64,000 nucleotides of DNA from Rodentibacter haemolyticus (GTDB taxonomy: Bacteria > Pseudomonadota > Gammaproteobacteria > Enterobacterales > Pasteurellaceae), in the NCBI RefSeq assembly GCF_015356115.1, contig NZ_CP063056.1, positions 434,001 to 498,000 of the forward strand. Direction: 5' to 3'. Every line of letters starts with the position of its first letter. Within the stretch, counting starts at the first letter, position 1. The notes under the pieces are model-generated. The model searched no databases and had not been told where the DNA came from. It saw nothing but the letters and a program-made list of their open reading frames with translations. The translations under genes were made by a program, and so were the position numbers. This document shows, piece after piece, positions 43,092-52,100 of the stretch.

Positions 43092-45038
43092 TTATTTTTT
43101 CAAAAATGAATTAAAGCGATAACGTCTGTCAAACATACACAATAATCCGCCTAATGCCATAAATAACCCGCCGATCCAAATCCATCGGATAAAAGGTTTA
43201 TAGTACAAACGCAATGCCCAAGAATCATCATCAAGTTTTTCCCCAAGCGCTACATAAAGATCACGTGTGAAACCGCCGTCAATTGCTGCCTCTGTCATAG
43301 ACATACGGCTTACCGTATAAAAACGCTTTTCCGCAAATAAAACCGCTTCAGGTTTGCCATTTTTGCTAATATCAATTTGCGCCTTACCGCCGATATAGTT
43401 TGGGCCATTAGCATCACTTACACCGGTAAACTTGAACTCATAATGACCGATTTGCGCACTGTCGCCCACTTTCATACGTACATCTCGCTCTACGCTAAAG
43501 TTTTGACTAAAGGCAATGCCCCATATCGTCATTGCTACCCCCAAATGCGCAAGCAACATTCCCCAATGAGAACGGGAAAGTTTGCGTACACCAATGAAGA
43601 ATGATTCACGATAGGTTGCCCGTTGTTGTAATTCATACAATGCCAATAAAACGATAATAACAGTCATCATTGAGCCAAGCATAGCACTGACGGTGATTTT
43701 ATCTTGCAAGAAATAAGGTAACGCAAAACCTGCAACCGACATAACAATCAGACTTATTATTACCGGCAGACGGATAGCGGAGAATTGATCCCGTCGCCAT
43801 TTCACTAGCGGTCCAATACCGAGTAACAATGCAAATGGCGTCATAATAATCAAAAACATTTGATCAAAGAACGGCGCACCGATTGAGATCGTTCCCAAAC
43901 CTAACTGTTTATGTACAAGCGGTAATAATGTCCCCAAAAATACGACGCAAAGTGCGGTCATTAATAGGATATTATTGAGTAACAACATACTTTCGCGAGA
44001 ATAGCGTTCCGCATTATCGAGCGAACGAATTTGGCTACCTTTGTAAGCATACAACGCAAGTGATCCCCCGATGACAACGATTAAATAAGCCAAAATATAT
44101 AGCCCACGTGTAGGATCAGAAGCAAAAGCGTGTACCGAAACCAAAATACCTGAGCGAACCAAAAACGTACCAAGCAAGCAAAGGGAAAAAGCCAAAATCG
44201 CAAGCAATACGGTCCAAGCTTTAAAAGAAGCCCGTTTTTCCGTTACGGAAAGCGAGTGAATCAGTGCCGTACCGGCCAGCCAGGGCATAAACGAGGAATT
44301 TTCCACCGGATCCCAGAACCACCAGCCTCCCCAACCGAGCTCGTAATATGCCCACCAAGATCCAAGCACAATCCCTAGTGTTAAAAATACCCAAGCGGCA
44401 AGTGTCCAAGGGCGAGACCAGCGTGCCCAAGCGGAATCCAATTTACCGGTCATTAAGGAAGCAATCGCAAAGGCAAACGCGACAGAAAAACCCACATAGC
44501 CCATATAAAGCAAAGGGGGATGGAAAATTAAGCCGACATCCTGCAGCATCGGATTAAGTTCCTTACCATCAACAGGGAAATTAGGAAAAGTGCGGGTAAA
44601 GGGGTTTGAAGTAAACAGCACGAACAAGACAAAACCCACGCTAATAATGCCCATAATACCAAGTACACGGGCTACCGCTTCTTGTGGTAAATGCTTACTG
44701 AATAACGCCACCGCGGCAGACCATAAGGTAAGCAACCAAATCCAAAGTAATAAAGAACCTTCGTGTGATCCCCAAACGGCTGAAAGACGATAGTAAATCG
44801 GCAACGTGCTGTTAGAATTATTCACCACATATTGCACACTAAAGTCATTTACGGCAAACAAATAAAATAATGCGACAAAGGCGATAGTGAGCGTAACAAA
44901 TAATCCGTAAGTCATCGGGCGCGCTAACGCCATCAATTGCACATTACTTTTTTCCGCTCCCCACAGAGGAAAAATAGCCAGCATTAAAGAAACGGCTAAA
45001 CTCAACGCGAGTGCGTAATTTCCTAATTCAGCAATCAT
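43092..45038 (-). CDS. ccmF: Heme lyase subunit CcmF
   Basis: A 648-residue polytopic membrane protein that attaches heme to apocytochrome c. The WWD domain reads WGGWWFWDPVENSSFMPW near residues 236-253, with conserved heme-ligating histidines such as those in the FHPPLLYMGYVG and LVHKQLG regions. It overlaps ccmE by 4 bp. A 100-bp gap with an uptake sequence separates it from ccmG. Confidence 0.96.
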   Translation of the reverse strand: MIAELGNYALALSLAVSLMLAIFPLWGAEKSNVQLMALARPMTYGLFVTLTIAFVALFYLFAVNDFSVQYVVNNSNSTLPIYYRLSAVWGSHEGSLLLWIWLLTLWSAAVALFSKHLPQEAVARVLGIMGIISVGFVLFVLFTSNPFTRTFPNFPVDGKELNPMLQDVGLIFHPPLLYMGYVGFSVAFAFAIASLMTGKLDSAWARWSRPWTLAAWVFLTLGIVLGSWWAYYELGWGGWWFWDPVENSSFMPWLAGTALIHSLSVTEKRASFKAWTVLLAILAFSLCLLGTFLVRSGILVSVHAFASDPTRGLYILAYLIVVIGGSLALYAYKGSQIRSLDNAERYSRESMLLLNNILLMTALCVVFLGTLLPLVHKQLGLGTISIGAPFFDQMFLIIMTPFALLLGIGPLVKWRRDQFSAIRLPVIISLIVMSVAGFALPYFLQDKITVSAMLGSMMTVIIVLLALYELQQRATYRESFFIGVRKLSRSHWGMLLAHLGVAMTIWGIAFSQNFSVERDVRMKVGDSAQIGHYEFKFTGVSDANGPNYIGGKAQIDISKNGKPEAVLFAEKRFYTVSRMSMTEAAIDGGFTRDLYVALGEKLDDDSWALRLYYKPFIRWIWIGGLFMALGGLLCMFDRRYRFNSFLKK

Positions 45039-45559
45039 TTCCCGCCTTCTTGTTTTTCTTGACGATCACGGTTGCTTTCACCCTTTAAATCCGAAGCCTC
45101 AACGCCCATAGGTTTATGCACTTTCTGCATCTTTTCATCTAACTCAGGCGGCACATAATTTTCATCATGCTTTGCCAATACTTCCGTTGCCGTTAATACT
45201 GTCGGTTCTGTCAGCACCCCCTGCGCTACAATACCTTGTCCTTCACGGAAAAGATCCGGCAAAATACCTTCATATTCCACGCTAATCGCAGGCCCGATAT
45301 CGTTCAAATCAAACCGCACTTTTAGACTTTTCGGATCACGAACGACCGATCCCTCCACAACCATACCGCCCACGCGGATACGTTGCCCCACTTCCGGTTT
45401 TTGGTTCGGATTGTTATCTTTACCCTGAATCACTTCTGACGGCGTATAGAACAAGTCAATATTTTGACGCAACGCATACAACATCAAACCGCTTGCAATA
45501 GCAATGCCAAGCACAACGAAAACAACTAATTTAAGTCTTGATTTACGTCTCGGATTCAT
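45035..45559 (-). CDS. ccmE: Heme chaperone CcmE
   Basis: A 174-residue OB-fold protein with an N-terminal membrane anchor. The heme-binding His is in LAKHDENYVPPE near residue 130, with the conserved Tyr four residues later. It carries heme from CcmC to CcmF. It overlaps ccmD and ccmF by 4 bp each. Confidence 0.96.
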   Translation of the reverse strand: MNPRRKSRLKLVVFVVLGIAIASGLMLYALRQNIDLFYTPSEVIQGKDNNPNQKPEVGQRIRVGGMVVEGSVVRDPKSLKVRFDLNDIGPAISVEYEGILPDLFREGQGIVAQGVLTEPTVLTATEVLAKHDENYVPPELDEKMQKVHKPMGVEASDLKGESNRDRQEKQEGGK

Positions 45560-45762
45560 AGGGTGTTCTCCTTATCGGTTTGTTGTAAACGGGCTTCGCG
45601 TTGCACTTCACGCAGGACATTTTGTAATACCTGCTTGCGTTGTTTCACACTTTGTACAATCAGCACAACAATCGACACAAAGCTAACCGCATAAGACAGC
45701 CAGACATAAAATCCGTAGCCACCCATATTGAAAAAATCACTCCAAGTTTGAAAAAACATCAT
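45556..45762 (-). CDS. ccmD: Heme exporter small subunit CcmD
   Basis: A 68-residue protein with one membrane helix (YVWLSYAVSFVSIVVLIVQS) and a positively charged cytoplasmic tail (KQRKQVLQNVLREVQREAR), the normal CcmD layout. It stabilises CcmC-CcmE and releases holo-CcmE. Confidence 0.93.
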   Translation of the reverse strand: MMFFQTWSDFFNMGGYGFYVWLSYAVSFVSIVVLIVQSVKQRKQVLQNVLREVQREARLQQTDKENTL

Positions 45763-45825
45763 CGCTTCCTCATTTCCCTCTAAAAAATACCAATCCTGCT
45801 ACTTACGTCCACAATAAAATTCTGA

Positions 45826-46566
45826 CTACTTCAATTCTTTCGCCAATTCTTTTACCCATGGTCTTTTCGCATCTTCTTTTAATAACTCCACACGATAACG
45901 CACCAAAGTAAGCCAAATATAGAGTGTTAAAAAACCGAAAATACATAAAACTAACGGTATCAGCATTGGCGTGGCGATAGACGGCTTTTCTAATTTTGTG
46001 ATACTTGCCCCCTGATGAAGGGTGTTCCACCATTCCACTGAAAAGTGAATAATCGGCAAAATAACCACGGTAGTAATACATAAAATCCCCGCAGCCTTTG
46101 CGCCGACTGTTCTGTCAGAAAAGGCGGAATAAAGCGCAAGAATACCAAGATATAAGAAAAATAGGATCAATTCCGCGGTTAAACGGGCATCCCACACCCA
46201 CCAAGTTCCCCACATAGGTTTGCCCCAAATAGCACCGGTAACGAGGGCTAAAAAAGTAAATAATGCACCAACGGGTGCCATCGCAATCATTGCCAAGTGA
46301 GCTTGTTTAATTTGCCACACCAACGCCACCACTGCCGCGATCGCCATAGAACCATATACTCCCATCGACCAAATCGCCGATGGCACGTGTACATACATAA
46401 TTCGGAAACTATTGCCCTGTTGATAATCAGCAGGTGCAAAAGCCAAGCCCCATACGACCCCAACCCCAAGTAACAACAAACTAAGGAATGCAAATAACGG
46501 ACTCAATTTTCCACAAATGCGATATTGAGTTTCCGGCTTCGCATAAGGATGTAACCACTTCCACAT
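45826..46566 (-). CDS. ccmC: Heme exporter CcmC
   Basis: A 246-residue protein with six membrane helices and the WWD motif WGTWWVWDARLT. It has two conserved flanking histidines (VHVPSA and HFSVEWWNTLHQG). It loads heme onto CcmE. Confidence 0.96.
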   Translation of the reverse strand: MWKWLHPYAKPETQYRICGKLSPLFAFLSLLLLGVGVVWGLAFAPADYQQGNSFRIMYVHVPSAIWSMGVYGSMAIAAVVALVWQIKQAHLAMIAMAPVGALFTFLALVTGAIWGKPMWGTWWVWDARLTAELILFFLYLGILALYSAFSDRTVGAKAAGILCITTVVILPIIHFSVEWWNTLHQGASITKLEKPSIATPMLIPLVLCIFGFLTLYIWLTLVRYRVELLKEDAKRPWVKELAKELK

Positions 46567-46624
46567 AAAAAGATCCTTAAAAAAATCAAAAGAAAAATAA
46601 CCGCACTTTCGTGCTATTTGCCTA

Positions 46625-47290
46625 TCAATTATCTAAACTAATACGCAACGCCGCCGCCACAGCAAAAGGCGAAAGCGTTATCGCAGCAACCATCATCGCC
46701 CCTAAAATCGCAAGTTGCCCATTGTAAGGAACATTCAAACTTGCCGCTTCCAATACGGAGGAAGCAAAAATCAACACGGGAATAAATAAAGGCACGATAA
46801 GCAAACTTAACAATACACCGCCTTTACGCAAGCCCACAGTTAGAGCGACACCAATGGCACCGATACAACTTAATATCGGTGTACCTAATAATAAAGTCAG
46901 CACCAATGCCCACCAAATATTCACCTCAAGGGAAAGCAGCAACGCGGCGATAGGGGAAAGTAAAATCAATGGCAAGCCGGTTAAAAGCCAGTGTGCCGTT
47001 ACTTTTGCCAATGCCGTTAATGCTAAAGGCTGGGAGACCAGCATTAATTGTTCAAGCGAGCCATCAATAAAATCATCACGGAAAAGACGCTCAAAAGAAA
47101 GCAAGGCTGAAAGTAACGCAGCGACCCAGGCTATCCCCGGCGCAATACGGGAAAGTAATTTAGGATCGGGCCCAATAACCAAAGGAAACAGCGTAATCAC
47201 AATTAAAAAGAACCATAGCGGATTTAAAATTTCAGCCCGCTTGCGCATTGCAATTTGTAATTCCCGTTTAATAATTTCAAGGAAAATCAT
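46625..47290 (-). CDS. ccmB: Heme exporter CcmB
   Basis: A 221-residue ABC-type membrane subunit with six helices and the CcmB signature region LFRDDFIDGSLEQLML. It pairs with CcmA, whose ATPase activity frees holo-CcmE from CcmC. Confidence 0.95.
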   Translation of the reverse strand: MIFLEIIKRELQIAMRKRAEILNPLWFFLIVITLFPLVIGPDPKLLSRIAPGIAWVAALLSALLSFERLFRDDFIDGSLEQLMLVSQPLALTALAKVTAHWLLTGLPLILLSPIAALLLSLEVNIWWALVLTLLLGTPILSCIGAIGVALTVGLRKGGVLLSLLIVPLFIPVLIFASSVLEAASLNVPYNGQLAILGAMMVAAITLSPFAVAAALRISLDN

Positions 47291-47303
47291 CCACCGTTCC
47301 TTT

Positions 47304-47942
47304 CTATATGCTTTTGTAATGGGCTAAATTCAGTTTCTTTAACGCCAAGCTCGGTATATCTTGATGACTGGTCAGTAACACGATACCGTCTTGTTCAACG
47401 TGCTTTTCAAAAAGTGCGGTCAAAATACCGATCCCTTTTTTATCAATCGCAGTAAAAGGTTCATCCAGAATCCACAAAGGAGCTCGAGAAAGCCATAAAC
47501 GCGCTAAAGCGATACGTCTTTGTTGACCGGCTGAAAGCTGCGCTGTAGGTAAATCCTCACGTCCTAGTAGTCCCACTTTTTCTAATACGTTCCAAAGTAC
47601 ATCATCGCCTTGTTCCGCTTGGTTAATACGTTGATAAAATTGTAAATTTTCCCAAGCCGAAAGTTCCGGTTTCACACCGGCAAGATGCCCTAAATAAAGC
47701 AAATCTTGGTGATAAATTTCCCGTTGCTTAGAAATCAGCTCAGAATCCCACCGCACTTCACCCGCCGATTGCTCCGCAAGCCCTGCCAAAATACGCAATA
47801 AACTCGTTTTCCCAATGCCGTTGTACCCTTCGATTTGTACAAAATCACCGCTGCTGAAATCGTATGAAAGCTCCCGAAAAAGCAAGCGCTCGCCCCGTCG
47901 GCAAGCAAGATTCTTAACAGATAAGGTATGAAAGTTAAACAT
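47304..47942 (-). CDS. ccmA: Heme exporter ATPase CcmA
   Basis: A 212-residue ABC ATPase, short as usual for CcmA. Walker A is GYNGIGKTSLLR, the signature LSAGQQRR and Walker B LWILDEPFTAIDKKG. It is the first gene of the complete ccmABCDEFGHI set, needed for c-type cytochromes such as periplasmic nitrite and TMAO reductases. Confidence 0.96.
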   Translation of the reverse strand: MFNFHTLSVKNLACRRGERLLFRELSYDFSSGDFVQIEGYNGIGKTSLLRILAGLAEQSAGEVRWDSELISKQREIYHQDLLYLGHLAGVKPELSAWENLQFYQRINQAEQGDDVLWNVLEKVGLLGREDLPTAQLSAGQQRRIALARLWLSRAPLWILDEPFTAIDKKGIGILTALFEKHVEQDGIVLLTSHQDIPSLALKKLNLAHYKSI

Positions 47943-48108
47943 AGGGAAATCATCACGTTAAATTTGGCGATATTCTACCACAAGGGAAAAATTTGACGAG
48001 ATTCAGACAAACAAAACAGATAACTCTTTAGAAGTAGATTATAGGGTTTATTGATTTAGAACAATCTTTCCCAAAAGCTCCAATATTGACAGAATAAAAA
48101 AACATTTA

Positions 48109-48137
48109 ATGATCTAAATCAAATTTTCTGCTATTAT
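48109..48137 (+). promoter_or_regulatory. sodA promoter with FNR-like box
   Basis: ATGAT-CTAA-ATCAA (48109-48122) is one base from the FNR consensus TTGAT-N4-ATCAA. It overlaps the -35 position of a promoter whose -10 is TATTAT (48132-48137). That position would block transcription when oxygen is absent, fitting anaerobic repression of sodA. Confidence 0.5.
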
Positions 48138-48226
48138 TTACACACTTTTGGTTAGATTTTATCTGTTTAAAATCAAATTAGCCAAAATAGTCAAAACGAA
48201 AACTTATTTTATAGAAGGAACGAATT

Positions 48227-48874
48227 ATGGCTTACTCTCTACCTGAATTAGGTTATGCTTACGATGCATTAGAACCGTATTTTGATGCGCAAACGATGGA
48301 AATTCACCACAGTAAACATCACCAAACATACGTAAATAACGCAAACGCAGCATTGGAAGGCTTAACACCTGAATTTTTAGAAATGTGTGCGGGACAATTA
48401 ATCTCAAACCTTGATAAATTACCGACTGAAAAACGTACCGCATTACGTAACAACGCCGGTGGTCATGCAAACCATAGCTTATTTTGGAAATCCTTGAAAA
48501 AAGGCACAACCTTGCAGGGCTCATTAAAAGATACGATCGTGCGTGATTTCGGTTCTGTTGAGGCGTTCCAAGCTGAATTTGAAAAAGCGGCGGCAACCCG
48601 TTTTGGTTCCGGTTGGGCTTGGTTAGTATTAAGCAAAGAAGGAAAATTAGCGGTTGTTTCTACCGCAAATCAAGATAACCCGTTAATGGGGAAAGATGTC
48701 GCCGGCTGCGAAGGTTTCCCACTTCTCGGTTTAGACGTTTGGGAACACGCTTACTATTTAAAATTCCAAAACCGCCGTCCGGACTACATTAAAGAATTTT
48801 GGAATGTCGTAAACTGGGATTATGTTGCCGAACGTTTTGAAAAGAAAACGGCAGATTGCAACTGCGCAAAATAA
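48227..48874 (+). CDS. sodA: Superoxide dismutase (manganese type)
   Basis: A 215-residue Fe/Mn superoxide dismutase. The metal ligands fit His27 (MEIHHSKHHQTY), the His in GGHANHSLFWKSL, and Asp and His in LLGLDVWEHAYYL. The Gly-Gly-His segment and overall sequence favour the Mn form. The tail ADCNCAK adds two cysteines not usual in SodA. It is followed within 14 bp by the first copy of the island-flanking repeat, whose start is a degenerate uptake-sequence terminator. Confidence 0.95.
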   Translation: MAYSLPELGYAYDALEPYFDAQTMEIHHSKHHQTYVNNANAALEGLTPEFLEMCAGQLISNLDKLPTEKRTALRNNAGGHANHSLFWKSLKKGTTLQGSLKDTIVRDFGSVEAFQAEFEKAAATRFGSGWAWLVLSKEGKLAVVSTANQDNPLMGKDVAGCEGFPLLGLDVWEHAYYLKFQNRRPDYIKEFWNVVNWDYVAERFEKKTADCNCAK

Positions 48875-48887
48875 ATTGTAAAACATA

Positions 48888-49029
48888 AAAAGTGCGGTCG
48901 ATTTTGACCGTATTTTTTATATCCAACGTCTTACTTTTGACTTATATCGGCGATAATCTTCACCGAATTGCTTTTCCAAATAGGCTTCTTCTTGAGAAAT
49001 TTGAAATCGATTCATTAGAAAAACAAAAC
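48888..49029. repeat. Direct repeat flanking the adhesin island, left copy
   Basis: 142 bp that match 56248-56389 without gaps and with three differences, in the same orientation and exactly 7,360 bp apart. The copy begins with an uptake sequence (AAAAGTGCGGTCG) that pairs with GACCGTATTTTTT as a degenerate terminator for sodA. It then contains the last 37 codons of the methyltransferase gene at 56,277. Confidence 0.95.
48917..49029 (-). pseudogene. 3' fragment of an isoprenylcysteine methyltransferase-family gene
   Basis: The minus-strand frame encodes the C-terminal stretch NRFQISQEEAYLEKQ...KSKVRRWI and stop of the gene at 56277-56720, then breaks off at 49,029 with no start codon. The three base differences from the intact gene (48962, 48983, 49010) all fall in third codon positions and are synonymous. 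Confidence 0.85.
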
Positions 49030-49043
49030 AGTACACTACTTTT

Positions 49044-49077
49044 GTAAAAAATCCCCTAAGGCGAACCTTAGGGGATT
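49044..49077 (-). terminator. Terminator of the adhesin gene
   Basis: Perfect 12-bp stem AATCCCCTAAGG / CCTTAGGGGATT with a 4-nt loop, followed on the minus strand by a T run, 31 bp past the adhesin stop. Confidence 0.88.
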
Positions 49078-49107
49078 CGGTTTTGTTACTAAATGTCAGT
49101 GAACAAA

Positions 49108-52100
49108 TTAGATGATTTGGATACCTTGTTGGATATACACTGCCTCATCATTCACATCACCGGCTGCTGTACGATAGGTATATTTATCATAAGTCACGCC
49201 ATCATGTACCACATCGGATTCTGTTTTTTCCCAGAAATTCCAATTAGATTTAATAGCGCCACCACCATCTTTAAATTTAGTACCATTAATGTATTTACCA
49301 TTGTCACCAAAGTCAACGGTATCATTTGTACCACCTTTAATATAGACTGCTTTTGTGGTGTCATTCTGCTGAGTGAAATAATCATTACTCACGCCGATAG
49401 TTTGAGCAGTTGGAGCTGTTAAATCAATAACTTCAAAGTTCAACACATTCTGTAAGCTAACTTTGCCATCAGACTTCGTTAAAACTAAGGTATCGTTACC
49501 GTCCCCACCATCGAGTCTTCCCCAAGCAGCCCCAGTCTCAATACGATCACCCATGATAGCGACATCATCCCCGTTACCCAGTTTCACTTCTTGTCGTGCG
49601 AGTAACCCACTAACAGAGAATACATCATTGCCATCTCCCATATCAATCGTACCGCTTGAAGGAGCCTTTGTACCGATAGATTTGGCAATAAATACATCAT
49701 TTCCATTACCGAAAGTAATATCATTTTTGTCATATACTGCGCCAACTTCCATATAGTTATCACCGTTACCAAAACTAATCGTTTTGCTTCCGGCAAAATC
49801 TTTATTAACATCGGCACGCAAGACATCGTTGCCATCGCCATAACTAATATCTAACCCCGCGGCTTGTACAGTGGTACCGCTAAAGTTAACGATATTATTT
49901 CCTTCACCCATTCTAATATTATAGTTACCAATAACGAATGTGCCTGCAAATGAGATCTTGTCATTACCTTCTCCCATATCAAAATAACCCTCTGCAGCAG
50001 TTCCCATTGATTGAGTTGTACCACGCACTTGGATATGGTCATCACCAGCACCCATTTCAATTTTTACTGTTCCCCCAACATAGGTACCACGACCAACAGA
50101 GCCATTACCGAGGCCCATTCCACCGAAGTTATCTAAACCAACGATAAGCGTATCATTACCGTTTGTAGATGCAAATGTTCCCGGATTATCTGCAACAAGA
50201 GAAGCTGATTGTCCTCCTACATTAGGTCCTAGCCCTGTAACGAGAGGATCATCAAAATTATTACCTGCAGGATTCAAACCTTTCTCTAATGTGTAATCGT
50301 TAAACAAGTTTCTAACAGCATTGACCTTCGTTTCAGAAACATTACCCGCCGCATCAATAACTTGAAGTGTAATACTACCGTTTACTTTACGATTCCAGTT
50401 AGCTAAATCAAGGGTATAAGTACCATCCCCATTATCGACTACATCTTTCAAGTCAGATTCACCGGCACCAGTTTGGTATTTATATTTAATGGTAGCACCA
50501 ACCTCAGAAACTCCATCAGCTTGAAGGATCATCTGATTAGTATCTGAGTTCAACTCTTTAACATCCATTGCTTCAACAATCGTATCTAAACGGTAAGTGA
50601 AATCTTTGCTGGAAAGATCAACACCGTTTTGATCTTCAACAAGCACTTTATAACGATATATCGCATTCGTTGTTTCAGATTGCGGAGTTGTTGGTTTAAG
50701 AGTGTACTCAAGGCCATTATTTGACAACTGGGCTGTCAAATCTTCAACTGAAGATTCGTTTCCATCTACAATAGTGTAGCGTAACACTTTAACTGCTTGA
50801 CCACCTTTAAGTGCCTTATCAAGAGTGAAATGTAATTCTGCACTTGGATCATTTGTTAACCCTGTACCACGGCTAATTGCCTTCGTTGCATCCGTATCAG
50901 CCATACTATCAATACGACCAACGTATTTTGAAGTATCTGTATAAAACTCTGATACATCAGCATCATCAGGTAAATTATCTTGAAGATAAATATCTGTAAC
51001 AACAGGCGCAGCATCAACAATATCCGTATCTGAATAATCAGTTCCATCCACATTGACTGCTGCTTTTACTTCATAAGCTACATCAAATTTTGGATTATTA
51101 TATGTAGTAGTCACTTCTGTTACTTCATCTTCACCACTACCTGTCACCGTTGTTGTGACTGTAGTTGTTGGTACATTAATAGACCAAGTACCATCAGCCT
51201 TAACTTTTGCCGTGCCACTAAAATAGGTTTCTCCGTTAGCTGTAATTGTAACCGAAACATCAGTATCAGCCGGAACGTTTTGCGATGTACCGCTAATTAC
51301 GAAACCTTTAGTAACTACCCCATTTTCATTACTAATTTCAGTTGTAGTAATATTACTTGGCAAGAACTGTGCATAACCATCTGTACCTTCTATAGCCTGA
51401 GCTTGACCCGCAATATTATCAATATCGATAGAAGGAGCTTTTGAAGCTGTAGAAGTATCATTTACAGTAACTTCGTTACCTTCAACACCACCTACCGTTA
51501 ATTTACCTTTTTCAGTACCTTCCGTTGAGGAATCTTCTTTCGCTTTCGTTGTGATAGTAAATTCTTTCACGCCTGCCGGTACGGTAATTGTGCCGGTTGC
51601 CGGATCGTAAGTCACACCATTGCTGAAAGTCGGGGTTTCAAAGTCATCTTTACCAAACTCACCTTGTGCCGGAGTATCTTTACCAATTACAAGCGGTAGT
51701 GTGCCGCCATTGTTGTTGGTCAGTTTCACTGTGGTTGTTACTTCTTGACCTTCATTTACTGTCGCAGGGCTACTTACTACACCATCTCCATTCGTATTAT
51801 CTACCGAAGGTGGTGTTGTGTCTGTTTTGGTCGTGTCTTTACCTGTTTCGGTATTACCTTTTTCGTCTGTACCTGTTGCTGTAACTTCCTGATTGTCTTT
51901 GATTGCCTCAGGGTCAATTGTGATTTTACCTGTTGCCGAATCAAGTGTTACGCCCCTTGGTAATGTTGTACCATCTTCAAATTTCCACACATCACCATCT
52001 TTTACAATACTCACTTTTTGTGGTTGATCGTTTTCATCATTAAACGGTACTTCTACTTTCGTATTGTCCGAACCTGGTGTTACCGTTAAACCGCCATTGT

